The notes under the pieces: generated by a model | What the model saw: only the letters and a program-made list of their open reading frames with translations | The model's database searches: none | What the model was told of the DNA's origin: nothing | Assembly: GCF_009604455.1 (NCBI RefSeq) | Contig: NZ_WEGL01000001.1 | Span: 682,001-746,000 of the forward strand | DNA length: 64,000 bases | Direction of reading: 5' to 3' | From: Streptomyces sp. RB17 | Lineage (GTDB): Bacteria > Actinomycetota > Actinomycetes > Streptomycetales > Streptomycetaceae | In this document: piece after piece, positions 16,153 through 25,638 of the stretch | How positions within the stretch are numbered: the stretch's first letter is position 1 | Layout of the letters: every line of letters starts with the position of its first letter | Program-made: the position numbers and the translations under genes

Positions 16153-17609
16153 CCGCGCCCGGTCGCTCCCACGGTCTGGCGGATCTCCGCCGACTCCAGG
16201 GTCTCGGCCGTGCGTTCCGCGGTGCGGTGGGCCCAGTGGCCGCTGGTGAGGAGGCCGAGGACGAGGACGGCCAGGCCGCAGGCGGTGAGGATCCACCAGC
16301 CGGGGCGGGCCGCGGAGACGAAGGCGTGCTTCATGGGCGACGAGCCGATGCCGGAGGCCAGGACCGCGCCGATCACCGCGACGCCGAGCGTCTGGCCCAG
16401 CTGCCGGCTCGTGGAGGCGACGGCGGCGGCGACCCCGGCCTGGGCGCGGGGCATGCCGGAGACGGCCGTGTTGGTGATCGGCGCGTTCACGAAGCCGAAG
16501 CCGATGCCGAACAGGACGTAGCCGACGAGCAGGGTGGCGTTCGACGTCTCCGCCTCGAAGGCCGCGAAGAAGACGCCGCTCACCGTCATCGCCGTACCGG
16601 CGATCAGCAGGGGCAGACGGGGGCCGCGGCTGCCCACCAGGCGGCCGGACAGCGGGGCGCACAGGAAGGTCGGCGCGGCCATCGGCAGCATCCACAGGCC
16701 CGCGTGCAGGGCGTCGAGACCGCGGACGTTCTGCAGATAGAGCGTGGACAGGAAGAGGAATCCGCCGAGCGCCGCGAACGCGCTGATCGCGATCACCGTG
16801 GCGCCGCTGAACGGAGCCGAGCGGAAGAAGCGCAGGTCGATGAGGGGTTCGTCGCGGCGGGGCTCGTACCAGAGCAGACCGAGGAGAGCCACGAAGGCGA
16901 GCGCCATGAACGGGGCCACCGCGGTCAGGCCCGAGTCCGGCGCCTCGATGATCGCGTACGTCAGCGAGCCGAACAGGGCGATGACCAGGAGCTGGCCGAG
17001 CGGATCGGGGCGGCGGGCCTTGGGCGCGCGGGACTCGGGGACGAAGCGCAGGGTGAGCAGCAGGGCGGCGAGGCCGACCGGGAGGTTGATCCAGAAGATC
17101 GCGCGCCAGCTCACCGACTGCACCAGCAGGCCGCCGACCAGCGGCCCTGCCGCCATGGAGATGCCGACCACCGCGCCCCAGACACCGATCGCGCGGGCCC
17201 GCTCCCGGGACTCGGTGAAGGTGTTGGTGATGATCGACATGGCGACCGGGTTGAGCATCGAGCCGCCGATCGCCTGCACCATGCGGAACACCACCAGCAG
17301 GGACAGGTTCGGCGCGAGCGAGCACAGCAGCGAGCCGACGGAGAAGATCACCAGGCCGGTCATGAAGACCCGCTTGCGGCCGATCCGGTCGGCCGTCGAG
17401 CCCGCGAGCATCAGCAGCGAGGCGAGCACCAGGGTGTAGGCGTCGATCGTCCACTGCAGGCCGGAGGTGGTGGCGTGCAGATCGCGCTGCAGGGAGGGCA
17501 GCGCCACGTTCAGCACGGTGTTGTCCAGGCTCACGATCAGCAGGCTCATGCAGCAGATCGCGAGCACGAGGAGACGACGTCGGTGGCTCAGCTCGGGCAT
17601 GGATTCCAT
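16149..17609 (-). CDS. MFS multidrug exporter, EmrB/QacA (DHA2) family
   Basis: A 486-residue membrane protein with 14 predicted helices. Diagnostic motifs: SLDNTVLNVALPSLQ (D1), STADRIGRKRVFMTG (motif A), FRMVQAIGGSMLNP (motif B) and WGAVVGISMAAGPLVGGLL (motif C, antiporter). Substrate unknown. The starts at 17609 and 17600 are both possible; neither has a clear ribosome site. No regulator gene is adjacent, but a direct repeat just upstream suggests control by a repressor encoded elsewhere. Confidence 0.92.
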   Translation of the reverse strand: MESMPELSHRRRLLVLAICCMSLLIVSLDNTVLNVALPSLQRDLHATTSGLQWTIDAYTLVLASLLMLAGSTADRIGRKRVFMTGLVIFSVGSLLCSLAPNLSLLVVFRMVQAIGGSMLNPVAMSIITNTFTESRERARAIGVWGAVVGISMAAGPLVGGLLVQSVSWRAIFWINLPVGLAALLLTLRFVPESRAPKARRPDPLGQLLVIALFGSLTYAIIEAPDSGLTAVAPFMALAFVALLGLLWYEPRRDEPLIDLRFFRSAPFSGATVIAISAFAALGGFLFLSTLYLQNVRGLDALHAGLWMLPMAAPTFLCAPLSGRLVGSRGPRLPLLIAGTAMTVSGVFFAAFEAETSNATLLVGYVLFGIGFGFVNAPITNTAVSGMPRAQAGVAAAVASTSRQLGQTLGVAVIGAVLASGIGSSPMKHAFVSAARPGWWILTACGLAVLVLGLLTSGHWAHRTAERTAETLESAEIRQTVGATGRG

Positions 17610-17624
17610 CGTACGCTCAACTCG

Positions 17625-17653
17625 ATAGTGCGTCTAACTAATAGTGTGCCTAA
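17625..17653 (-). promoter_or_regulatory. 16-bp-phased direct repeat before the MFS gene
   Basis: ATAGTGCGTCTAA (17625-17637) and ATAGTGTGCCTAA (17641-17653) are direct copies with two mismatches. They stand in an AT-richer patch 16-44 bp upstream of the MFS start and may be two operator half-sites or a promoter with operator. Confidence 0.55.
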
Positions 17654-17795
17654 ATGATGCGCTCTACACGATCATCGTGGGCGTCCCCCCGCCCGGCGCC
17701 GCGGCCGGAGCGGCCTGCCGAGCTGTCGGGGCGGTGAGGGACAATGGGACCTTGCCCAGTGTCCTGTGCCGCACATCCGTCCCGGAGCCCTGACG

Positions 17796-18926
17796 ATGAC
17801 CCACCCGCTCTCCATCGGCCCGCACGCCGTCGCGCCGCCCGTCGTGCTCGCACCCATGGCGGGGATCACCAACGCGCCCTTCCGCACCCTGTGCCGTGAG
17901 TTCAGCGGCGGCAAGGGCCTGTTCGTCAGCGAGATGATCACGACCCGGGCGCTGGTCGAGCGCAACGACAAGACCATGCAGCTGATCAGGTTCGACGCGA
18001 GCGAGACACCGCGCTCGATCCAGCTGTACGGCGTCGACCCGGCCACCGTCGGCAAGGCCGTCCGCATGATCGCGGAGGAGGACCTGGCCGACCACATCGA
18101 CCTGAACTTCGGCTGCCCGGTCCCGAAGGTGACGAGGAAGGGCGGCGGCTCGGCCCTCCCGTACAAGCGGAACCTGCTGCGGGCGATCCTCCGGGAGGCC
18201 GTGAGCGGCGCCGGTGACCTCCCGGTCACGATGAAGATGCGCAAGGGCATCGACGACGACCACATCACCTACCTCGACGCCGGCCGCATCGCCGTCGAGG
18301 AGGGCGTCACGGCCATCGCGCTGCACGGCCGCACGGCCGCCCAGCACTACGGCGGCACCGCCGACTGGGACGCCATCGCCCGGCTGAAGGAGCACGTCCC
18401 GGAGGTCCCCGTGCTCGGCAACGGCGACATCTGGTCGGCGGAGGACGCGCTGCGAATGGTGCGCCGCACCGGCTGCGACGGGGTGGTGGTCGGGCGCGGG
18501 TGCCTGGGGCGGCCGTGGCTGTTCGCGGACCTGGTCGCCGCCTTCGAGGGGCGGACGTCCTTCGCGCGGCCGACGCTCCGGGAAGTCGCCGGCGTCATGG
18601 TCCGGCACGCCACCCTGCTCGGCGAGTGGATCGGCGACGAGTCCAAGGGCGTGGTGGACTTCCGCAAGCATGTCGCCTGGTACCTGAAGGGCTTCGCGGT
18701 CGGCTCGGAGATGCGCAAGCGGCTCGCGATCACGTCCTCGCTCCAGGAACTGCGGGCCGGCCTGGACGAGCTGGACCTCGACCAGCCGTGGCCGGCCGGC
18801 GCGGACGGGCCGCGCGGCCGTACGTCCGGCAACAACCGGGTGGTGCTGCCGGACGGCTGGCTGAAGGACCCGTACGACTGCGCGGGCGTCAGCGAGGACG
18901 CGGAACTCGACACATCCGGAGGGTGA
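17796..18926 (+). CDS. dusB: tRNA-dihydrouridine synthase
   Basis: Flavoenzyme that reduces uridines in tRNA to dihydrouridine with NADPH. The 376-residue product shows the Dus motifs LAPMAGITNAPFR, SEMITTRAL, IDLNFGCPVPKVTRKGGGSAL with the catalytic Cys at about residue 107, LHGRTAAQHYGG, and the FMN-phosphate site VLGNGDIW/GVVVGRGCLGRPW. Start ATG 17796 has GGAG upstream; GTG 17766 gives a longer, unneeded N-terminus. It is convergent with the sulfatase gene, with no spacer. The B-type assignment is by overall likeness. Confidence 0.93.
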   Translation: MTHPLSIGPHAVAPPVVLAPMAGITNAPFRTLCREFSGGKGLFVSEMITTRALVERNDKTMQLIRFDASETPRSIQLYGVDPATVGKAVRMIAEEDLADHIDLNFGCPVPKVTRKGGGSALPYKRNLLRAILREAVSGAGDLPVTMKMRKGIDDDHITYLDAGRIAVEEGVTAIALHGRTAAQHYGGTADWDAIARLKEHVPEVPVLGNGDIWSAEDALRMVRRTGCDGVVVGRGCLGRPWLFADLVAAFEGRTSFARPTLREVAGVMVRHATLLGEWIGDESKGVVDFRKHVAWYLKGFAVGSEMRKRLAITSSLQELRAGLDELDLDQPWPAGADGPRGRTSGNNRVVLPDGWLKDPYDCAGVSEDAELDTSGG

Positions 18927-20711
18927 TCAGCCCTTCTTCGGGTGCGGTGTCGAGCCGTACGCCGTCAGGAAGCGGTCCCGGAACGCGCTCATCTTCCACA
19001 CCGGGGCGTTGTGCGCGGGACGCAGGCCGTCCGTCCAGCCCCAGTCGGCGATCTCGTCCAGCACCTTCGGGTCCTTGGCGACGATCGAGACCGGCACGTC
19101 ACGGCTGGCGTGGTTGCCGCTGACCCGGGCGATGGGCTGGTGGTCGCCGAGGAAGACCAGCACGGTGTCCTTGCTGCCGTAGCGCGTCAGCCACTGGGTC
19201 AGGGCGGTCACCGAGTACTGGATCGACTTGCCGTACTCCTGACGGGACTTGGTGGTGTCGGCGATGACGTCGGCCGGCTTGTTGCCCGCCGCCTGGATGC
19301 CCTTGAAGATCGAGCCGTCGCCCAGCTGGTCCCAGCCGACCATCTTCGGGATCGGCGCCCACGGCTGATGGCTGGAGGTGAGGATGAGCAGCGACATCCG
19401 TGCCTTGCCGTCGGCGGGCTTCTTGCTGTGCACCCGGTCCTGGTACTGCTGCAGCGCGTACTGGTCCGGCATGGTCGACCAGCTGAACTTCGGTCCCTTG
19501 TAGCCGAGTTCGAAGGCGTTGTAGACCTTGTCGAGGCCGTACCACTTCTGCTCCGGCCATGCCTTCTGCACGCCCGGCATCACCCCGACCGTGTCGAACG
19601 CGCCGGTCTTCTTGAACGCCTCGGTCAGACTGAGGTGGTCGCTGGCCATGACCGTGCGGTAGCGCTGCTGGTTGCTGATCCACAGGCCCGACATGGTGGT
19701 GGAGTGGCCGAGCCAGCTGCTGCCGCCGTAGGTCGCCGAGGTCAGCCAGCCGCTCTTGGCGTGGAAGCCGGCCTTCGCCAGCGCCTTGGTGCGCGCGTCG
19801 AGTGTGCTGTCCACACCGGGCGCCATGATCGGGTCCTCGACCGCGCTGCGGCCGTAGCTCTCGATGAACGTGAAGATCATGTCCTTGCCCCGCAGATCCG
19901 GGACCAGCTGGCTGCCCGGGGTGTTCCCGAAGGCGTCGACCTTCGCGACCTTCCGGAACTCCGCCTCGTCCTTGAGCGTGGCCGAGACCAGGTGGGCCTG
20001 GGCCTTCAGCGCGGTGGCGGTGCTGTCGGAGGCGAGCGGTACGCCGGACAGCTGCAGGCCGAGGGAGGAGCAGGTGATCCAGACGACCCCGGCGACCAGC
20101 GTGCCCCGGGTCGCGATGGCGGTGTGCCGGGCGAGCAGATCGCTCAGCCGGACCATGGACAGCGCCAGCAGCACGAACAGCAGCAGCACGAGGGCGATCA
20201 CACCGGCCACGGCGGCCAGGGTCTCCGTACGGCCGAGCGAGTCCTCCAGATACGACTCCGCGTCGCCGAACAGGCTCCAGTCGAGAACGACGTTGAAGCC
20301 ACGGCCGAGGTACTGCTTGAAGCCCATGTCGAGCGCGTTCAGCACGGTCATCGCGCCCAGCGCCACCCCGGACACGGCGGCCAGCACCACCCGCGGCCGG
20401 CGCGGCAGCGCGATCATCACGGCCGCCCCGATCACGGCTTCCGCCGGTATCCGCAAAAACGCGGAAGGCCCCAGCCGCACCACGGAGTTCGGCATCACCA
20501 GCGCGGCGACGACGAGGGCGGCGGCGAGCACGGTGACGGTGACGGACAGGGCCTGGGCGGCCGTCGGATGTGCCTCGCGCCACCGCCGCACCCACGCCGA
20601 CCAGGCGGTCCAGGGGCGCGGGAAGGGGCGGCGCGGGCCGGGTATGGACTCGGGGGACTCCTCCGGCTCGGCCGCTTCGGCTTCCGCTACGGCTGATTCG
20701 CGCGTGCTCAT
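18927..20711 (-). CDS. LTA-synthase-like membrane sulfatase/phosphotransferase
   Basis: About 594 residues. An acidic N-terminus is followed by four or five transmembrane helices (to about residue 215) and a large extracytoplasmic alkaline-phosphatase-superfamily domain. Visible motifs: MIFTFIESYGRSAVED (metal-binding Glu), TYGGSSWLGHSTTMSG, where the nucleophile Ser/Thr is expected, and VFLGDHQP with a metal-binding Asp-His pair. Such enzymes transfer or hydrolyse phosphoglycerol or related anionic groups on envelope polymers. Start ATG 20711 is used; ATG 20771 is an alternative that adds 20 residues. Confidence 0.85.
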   Translation of the reverse strand: MSTRESAVAEAEAAEPEESPESIPGPRRPFPRPWTAWSAWVRRWREAHPTAAQALSVTVTVLAAALVVAALVMPNSVVRLGPSAFLRIPAEAVIGAAVMIALPRRPRVVLAAVSGVALGAMTVLNALDMGFKQYLGRGFNVVLDWSLFGDAESYLEDSLGRTETLAAVAGVIALVLLLFVLLALSMVRLSDLLARHTAIATRGTLVAGVVWITCSSLGLQLSGVPLASDSTATALKAQAHLVSATLKDEAEFRKVAKVDAFGNTPGSQLVPDLRGKDMIFTFIESYGRSAVEDPIMAPGVDSTLDARTKALAKAGFHAKSGWLTSATYGGSSWLGHSTTMSGLWISNQQRYRTVMASDHLSLTEAFKKTGAFDTVGVMPGVQKAWPEQKWYGLDKVYNAFELGYKGPKFSWSTMPDQYALQQYQDRVHSKKPADGKARMSLLILTSSHQPWAPIPKMVGWDQLGDGSIFKGIQAAGNKPADVIADTTKSRQEYGKSIQYSVTALTQWLTRYGSKDTVLVFLGDHQPIARVSGNHASRDVPVSIVAKDPKVLDEIADWGWTDGLRPAHNAPVWKMSAFRDRFLTAYGSTPHPKKG

Positions 20712-20822
20712 GTCCTGGGACAACCCGGCGTCCTTCCCTGTGAGACCCGATCTGCCGTCCCGTACGGTCATCGGCCGGCCCCTGTTCAGGGCACTGAGCA
20801 AACACCGGGCAAATACAGTTCC

Positions 20823-22760
20823 CTAAGCCCCACCCACCGCTGTCAACAGCGCGAGCGGCACCGCGGCCGACCGTGACTCCCGCACACACGCATGCGGATA
20901 CGGCACCGGCTCCGGATGCGTGTCCCTCCCGTACCCGGCCAGCACCTCCGGCAGCCGATGCCCGGCAACGACCGCCGCATCCACCAGCGCACGCGCCACC
21001 GCCCGGGCCTCGTCATGCAACCCGTAACGCGCAAGCCCCAACGTGATCAGCGCGTTGTCGTGCGGCCACACGGAACCCCGGTGATACGACAGCGGGTGGT
21101 ACGCCGCCTGCCCCGCGGCCAGCGTCCGCACACCCCAGCCGGAGAAGAAGTCCGGCTCCAGCAGCCGCCGGCCCACCACCTCGCCGTACTCCTTGTCCAG
21201 CAGCCCGGACCACAGCAGATGCCCGGCGTCGGACGCCAGCGCGTCCACCTGGCGGCCCTCGCCGTCCAGCGCGAGCGCCGGGAAGGAGTGCTCCCGCATC
21301 CAGAAGTCCCGCTGGAACCGGTCCCGCAGATCGGCGGCGGCCTGCTCCAGCAGGGCGCCGTACGTCTCGTCGCCCCACGCCGTCCGCGCCAGCCACGCCG
21401 TGCGGCGCAGCGCGTCGTACGCGTAGCCCTGCGCGCCTGCCGCCATCACCGCGCCGGTGGGCCGGGTGCCGTCGGCGCAGCAGATCGCGCCGGGGGAGTC
21501 CTTCCAGTTCTGGTTGGCGAGGCCGCCCTCGTCGGCGCGGTAGACGAGATAGCCGCGCGAGGTCAGACCGCCGTGGTCCAGCATCCAGCCGACGGCGGCA
21601 CGCGCGTGCGGCTCCAGGCGCCGGGCCGGGCCGGTGTCCCCGGTCTGCTCGACGTAGGCGCCGAGCAGGATCAGGAACAGCGGGGTCGCGTCGACCGAGC
21701 CGTAGTACCGCCCGAACGGCACCTGCCCGAAGTGGGCCAGCTCGCCGTGCCGTACCTCGTGCACGATCTTGCCGGGCTGGGCGAGCGGGGACGGGCCGGT
21801 GCCGGTCGCCTGGGTCGCGGCGAGCGCGGGCAGCGTGGCGGCGGCCAGTTCCGGGCGGTACGGCAGCGCGAACAGGGAGGTGAGCAGGGCGTCCCGGGCC
21901 AGGAGGGCGAGGAACCAGGGGGCGCCGCCGGCCGGGACGCGCACCTCCTCGCCGTCGGGCCCGCGCGCCGGCACCTGGAGCGCGGCCAGGTCGGCGAGGC
22001 CCCGCGCGCAGGCCGCCGCCAGTTCCGGCCAGCCGGTCGGGAAGGCCACGCCCTCCGCGAACTCTCCTTCCAGCGCCAGGAGTTGCTCGCGCATGGACGC
22101 CGGGTCGCGAGGCACGCGCAGGGCGCGTTTGTCGCCGTGCGGTCGGGCGATCACCCGCAGCAGCAGCTCGGTCGTGCCGTGCGGTGCCAGGTCGAGGGTC
22201 CACACCAGGCGCCGGGCGCCCGTGCCGGTCTCCTCCACGGCGTCGGGGGCCGGGTCGGCGGTGATGGTCGTACGGGACAGCCACTCGGCGCGCCGGTAGG
22301 TGAACTCGATGCCGTCGTCGAGGACTTCACGGGAGCGTACGGCGCCGGGCTTGGCGTAGGTGCGGTGGTCGGAGCGGAGTTCGAACTGGTCGGTGAAGTC
22401 GGCGTCGGCGGTGAGGGCGAGCCGGACGGTGGTGGGCACCGGGCGGTTGCTGGTCACCCGGAGCGACTCCACGAACGAGCTGTCGCCGACGGCCTGCCGG
22501 CGGAAGAGGGTGTGCGCGGGGGGCTCCTGCCGGCCGCCGCGCGGGACCAGGACGCAGCCGGCCGCGTCATCGTCGGTGACCGGGGTGAGCACCTCGGGCA
22601 CGGCGCCGTCGACGGTGAGCTGCCAGCGGCTGAGGTGCCGGGCGTCCCGTACGAACAACCCGTCCGGGGAGCCGCTGCCCCGGACCCCGCTGATGTCGCC
22701 CCGGTCGCCCACGGCGGCGAACGTCGCCCCGTGCACGAGCAGATGATGCCGGTCCGTCAT
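20823..22760 (-). CDS. Glycogen-debranching-type glycoside hydrolase (amylo-alpha-1,6-glucosidase family)
   Basis: A 645-residue cytosolic protein. The N-terminal ~200 residues match the glycogen-debranching N-terminal domain (SPDGLFVRDARHLSRWQL, LRVTSNRPVPTTVRL). Residues ~250-640 form an (alpha/alpha)6 barrel with RDALLTSLFALPY, YYGSVDATPLFL, NQNWKDSPGAI and SYHRGSVWPHDNALI, which hold the usual acidic catalytic positions. Its start overlaps the upstream glycosidase stop by 4 bp (ATGA), so the two are co-translated. Substrate is uncertain; an alpha-glucan or alpha-glucoside is likely. Confidence 0.88.
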   Translation of the reverse strand: MTDRHHLLVHGATFAAVGDRGDISGVRGSGSPDGLFVRDARHLSRWQLTVDGAVPEVLTPVTDDDAAGCVLVPRGGRQEPPAHTLFRRQAVGDSSFVESLRVTSNRPVPTTVRLALTADADFTDQFELRSDHRTYAKPGAVRSREVLDDGIEFTYRRAEWLSRTTITADPAPDAVEETGTGARRLVWTLDLAPHGTTELLLRVIARPHGDKRALRVPRDPASMREQLLALEGEFAEGVAFPTGWPELAAACARGLADLAALQVPARGPDGEEVRVPAGGAPWFLALLARDALLTSLFALPYRPELAAATLPALAATQATGTGPSPLAQPGKIVHEVRHGELAHFGQVPFGRYYGSVDATPLFLILLGAYVEQTGDTGPARRLEPHARAAVGWMLDHGGLTSRGYLVYRADEGGLANQNWKDSPGAICCADGTRPTGAVMAAGAQGYAYDALRRTAWLARTAWGDETYGALLEQAAADLRDRFQRDFWMREHSFPALALDGEGRQVDALASDAGHLLWSGLLDKEYGEVVGRRLLEPDFFSGWGVRTLAAGQAAYHPLSYHRGSVWPHDNALITLGLARYGLHDEARAVARALVDAAVVAGHRLPEVLAGYGRDTHPEPVPYPHACVRESRSAAVPLALLTAVGGA

Positions 22761-24286
22761 GCCCGGTCGCCTCCTTCGTCATTTCTGTCGAACGTGCCGG
22801 TGGCCGCCTCGGACACGCCCTCGCGGGCGCCCTTGAGAAGCTCTTTGTGCAGCTCGTGGTGCAGGTCGAGGGCGAGCGCCGCGGTCCAGCCGAAGCCGGT
22901 CGCGCCGCAGGCCTCGCCGGTGTACGGGTCGACGTACTCCGCGAAGCCGGTGGCCTCGGCGAGGTGCAGCACGGCCGCGCGCAGCGCGTCGGCCCGCTCC
23001 CGCTCGCCGTGCACCCGCAGTCCCCGCTCCAGCAGCCAGCTCGTGTTGAACCAGGCCGGGCCGCGCCAGTACCGGTGCGGATCGAAGGCCTCGCCGAGCA
23101 GGTCGTAGCTGGGCACGAGCCGGGTGCGCCCGCCGAACCCGAAGTGCGGCCCGCACAGCGTGCGCACGAGCGCGGCGGCGACCTCGCGCGGCAGCCCGGG
23201 CAGCAGGAGCGGCACCAGCCCGGAGACACTCCGCTCACGGATCGGCCCACCGTGCAGGTCCCGGCACAGGAACATTCCGGACGCCGGGTCCCACAGCCGC
23301 CGCACCAGCGTCTCCGTCAGCCGTTCGGCGCGGGCGTGCCGGGCGGTGCCGGGCGCGCCCAGTTCCTCGGCGATCCGGGCCAGCGCGTGTTCGGAGGCGA
23401 TGAGCAGGGCGTTGAACGCCGGGTCCTCCACGGCGAACTCCCCATGCCCGGCCCCGTTGCTCGCACCCGCCCCGTCCCCCCGCCTCCCACCCGTCCCGTC
23501 CCCCGGCCTCCCACCCGTCCCGTCCCTGTACCCCGCGTCCCGGTAGTCGGCTGCCAGCCGCACATACCGTCCGTAGTCCAGATCCGTCGGCCGGTCCTCG
23601 GGCGCCCCGTGGTCGAGGTCGGCGCGGCGGAAGGAGCGGGCCGGGGCGGGGGTGATCCGGGCCAGCGGGGCGTCCCAGCAGGGGCTGTTGTCCATACCCT
23701 GCTCCCAGGGGTGGACCACGGACACCAGCCCCGCGCGGCCCAGGTCCCGGCGGTGCAGCAGATAGCGGTGCCAGGCGGCCAGCCGCGGGTACATCCGGGC
23801 CAGGAAGCCGCGGGCGTGCGACAGCCCCGGGTCGGCGCGGTGCACCAGCCAGGCCGCGAGCGCGTGCACCGGTGGCTGCACGATCCCCGACGTCTGTACG
23901 GTGCGCGGGGCGCCCGCCGCGCGGCCGGCGGTGGAGGAGCGCCAGAAGTCGGGGCTGGGGAAGTAGGCGTCGAGCGGTACGGAGGGGTTGAACACGATGT
24001 GTGGGACGCGCCCGTCGCCCCACTGGGCGGCCAGCAGTGTCTCCAGCTCGGTCTGGGCCCGCAGCGGCGAGACGTGCCGGAGGCCGATCGCGATGAACGC
24101 CGAGTCCCAGGACCACTGGTGCGGATACAGGCTGCGGGAGGGGACCGTCGAGCCGCCCGTCCAGTTCGCGTCGAGCACCTGCGCCGCCCTGACGCGCAGG
24201 GAGCCGCCGGAGACCGGGGGACCACCCGCGGTCCGGTACGTCGCGGGCCCCGCGGGACGGACGGTGAGCTGCGTGCTGCGATCCAC
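22757..24286 (-). CDS. GH63-like / MGH1-type glycosidase
   Basis: A 509-residue (alpha/alpha)6-barrel enzyme resembling mannosylglycerate/glucosylglycerate hydrolases of the GH63 clan. Motifs: YPHQWSWDSAFIAIGLRH, WGDGRVPHIVFNP, SGIVQPPVHA, HPWEQGMDNSPCWD, and YWRGPAWFNTSWLLERGL near the C-terminus. A Gly/Asp/Arg-rich insertion (about residues 258-280) is encoded by short direct DNA repeats at 23470-23530 and is probably a disordered loop. It heads an operon with the debranching-type gene and is divergent from a ROK regulator. Confidence 0.87.
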   Translation of the reverse strand: MDRSTQLTVRPAGPATYRTAGGPPVSGGSLRVRAAQVLDANWTGGSTVPSRSLYPHQWSWDSAFIAIGLRHVSPLRAQTELETLLAAQWGDGRVPHIVFNPSVPLDAYFPSPDFWRSSTAGRAAGAPRTVQTSGIVQPPVHALAAWLVHRADPGLSHARGFLARMYPRLAAWHRYLLHRRDLGRAGLVSVVHPWEQGMDNSPCWDAPLARITPAPARSFRRADLDHGAPEDRPTDLDYGRYVRLAADYRDAGYRDGTGGRPGDGTGGRRGDGAGASNGAGHGEFAVEDPAFNALLIASEHALARIAEELGAPGTARHARAERLTETLVRRLWDPASGMFLCRDLHGGPIRERSVSGLVPLLLPGLPREVAAALVRTLCGPHFGFGGRTRLVPSYDLLGEAFDPHRYWRGPAWFNTSWLLERGLRVHGERERADALRAAVLHLAEATGFAEYVDPYTGEACGATGFGWTAALALDLHHELHKELLKGAREGVSEAATGTFDRNDEGGDRA

Positions 24287-24337
24287 TCGGGACTCCCCGA
24301 AGACGAAGACGCCCGGCCGGCCCGACCGGGTTTGGCG

Positions 24338-24365
24338 TTGACTGTCGTAGAGTTACGTCTATTTA
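24338..24365 (+). promoter_or_regulatory. Candidate promoter of the ROK regulator gene
   Basis: TTGACT (24338-24343) and TATTTA (24360-24365) are spaced 16 bp, in an AT-rich patch upstream of the ROK gene. The region also serves the divergent glycosidase operon. Confidence 0.5.
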
Positions 24366-24417
24366 ACACGCAAAACTCAATATGTAATGCAGGCTTGGGA
24401 AACACAAGGGGGTGCGC

Positions 24418-25638
24418 ATGACCGGAACTCCGGGAAGACTCGGGAAGAGCGGCGGTCCGGCCGGTGCCGGGGAGCTGCTCCAACTCGTCCGCAGCGGACG
24501 GGCGGTGACCCGTGGTGCGCTCCAGCAGGCCACCGGACTGTCCCGCGCGACCGTCGGCCAGCGACTCGACCGCCTCTTCCGGGCCGGCTGGCTGCGCGAG
24601 GGCGCCGGCGGCCCGGTCGACTCGCCGCTCGGCGGCCGCCCCTCCATCACCCTGGAGTTTGACGACTCCCACGCTGTGGTGCTCGCCGCCGACCTGGACA
24701 CCCGGCACGCCCGCGCGGCGGTCCTCTCCCTGACCGGCGAGATCCTCGCCGAGCACTCGGGGACGCTCGTGATCGGGGACGGCCCGGAGGCCGTACTGCC
24801 CGAACTGGGGCGATGGTTCGGCGAGTTGCTGGAGAAGGCCGGGCGTCCGGCGGCGGAGGCCTGCGGCATCGGGCTCGCCGTGCCCGGCCCGGTGGACACC
24901 GGGACCGGCCGCGTGGTGCAGCCGCCGATGATGCCGGGCTGGGACGGCTACGACATAACGGGCCGCCTCTCCCGCGCCTTCACCGAACACACCGGCGCTC
25001 CGGCCGTCCCCGTCCTGGTCGACAACGACGCGAATCTCATGGCGTACGGCGAACAGCGCGCCGGCCACCCCGACTGCGCGGCCTTCGTGCTGGTCAAGGT
25101 GTCCACGGGCATCGGCGCCGGGGTGGTCGTGGACGGCTCGATCTACCGGGGGATCGACGGCGGCGCCGGCGACATCGGGCACATCCGGGTCGGCGCGGAC
25201 GCGCTGTGCCGCTGCGGTTCGCACGGCTGTCTCGCCGCCGTCGCGAGCGGGGGCGCCGTGGCCCGGCGGCTGGCGGAGAGCGGGGTGCCGGCCGCCTCCG
25301 GCGCGGACGTACGGGATCTGCTGGCGGCCGGACATCCGGAGGCGGCGGCGCTGGCCCGGGAGGCCGGGCGGCGGGTCGGTGACGTACTGGCGACGGTGGT
25401 GACCCTGTTGAACCCCGGGGTCCTGATGATCGCGGGCGACCTGGCCGGAACCCCCTTCCTCACCGGGGTGCGCGAGCTGCTCTACCAGCGGGCCCTGCCG
25501 CGCTCCACGGCCCACCTGCAGGTCGTGACCTCCCGGCTGGGGGAGCGGGCCGCGCTCATCGGAGCGGGGGCGCTGGTCGTGGAACACCTCTACGCGCCGG
25601 AGCGGGCTGAGCAGCGGCTGCGGGCGCTGGGCGTCTGA
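24418..25638 (+). CDS. ROK family transcriptional repressor
   Basis: A 406-residue protein with an N-terminal winged helix (ELLQLVRSGRAVTRGALQQATGLSRATVGQRLDRLFRAGW) and a ROK sugar-kinase-like domain: GIGLAVPGPVDTGTG, LVDNDANLMAYGE, the ROK signature with VKVSTGIGAGVVVDGSIYRG, and the zinc site CRCGSHGCLAA. ROK regulators sense sugars and control glycoside use. Divergent from the two glycosidase genes, which are the likely targets. Start ATG 24418 with AAGGGGG five bases upstream was preferred to GTG 24412. Confidence 0.9.
   Translation: MTGTPGRLGKSGGPAGAGELLQLVRSGRAVTRGALQQATGLSRATVGQRLDRLFRAGWLREGAGGPVDSPLGGRPSITLEFDDSHAVVLAADLDTRHARAAVLSLTGEILAEHSGTLVIGDGPEAVLPELGRWFGELLEKAGRPAAEACGIGLAVPGPVDTGTGRVVQPPMMPGWDGYDITGRLSRAFTEHTGAPAVPVLVDNDANLMAYGEQRAGHPDCAAFVLVKVSTGIGAGVVVDGSIYRGIDGGAGDIGHIRVGADALCRCGSHGCLAAVASGGAVARRLAESGVPAASGADVRDLLAAGHPEAAALAREAGRRVGDVLATVVTLLNPGVLMIAGDLAGTPFLTGVRELLYQRALPRSTAHLQVVTSRLGERAALIGAGALVVEHLYAPERAEQRLRALGV

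Noticed and set aside
14848..17454. 868-codon open frame crossing the MmyB-like and MFS genes
   Set aside because: Shadow of genes with clear motifs; Arg/Pro-rich translation.
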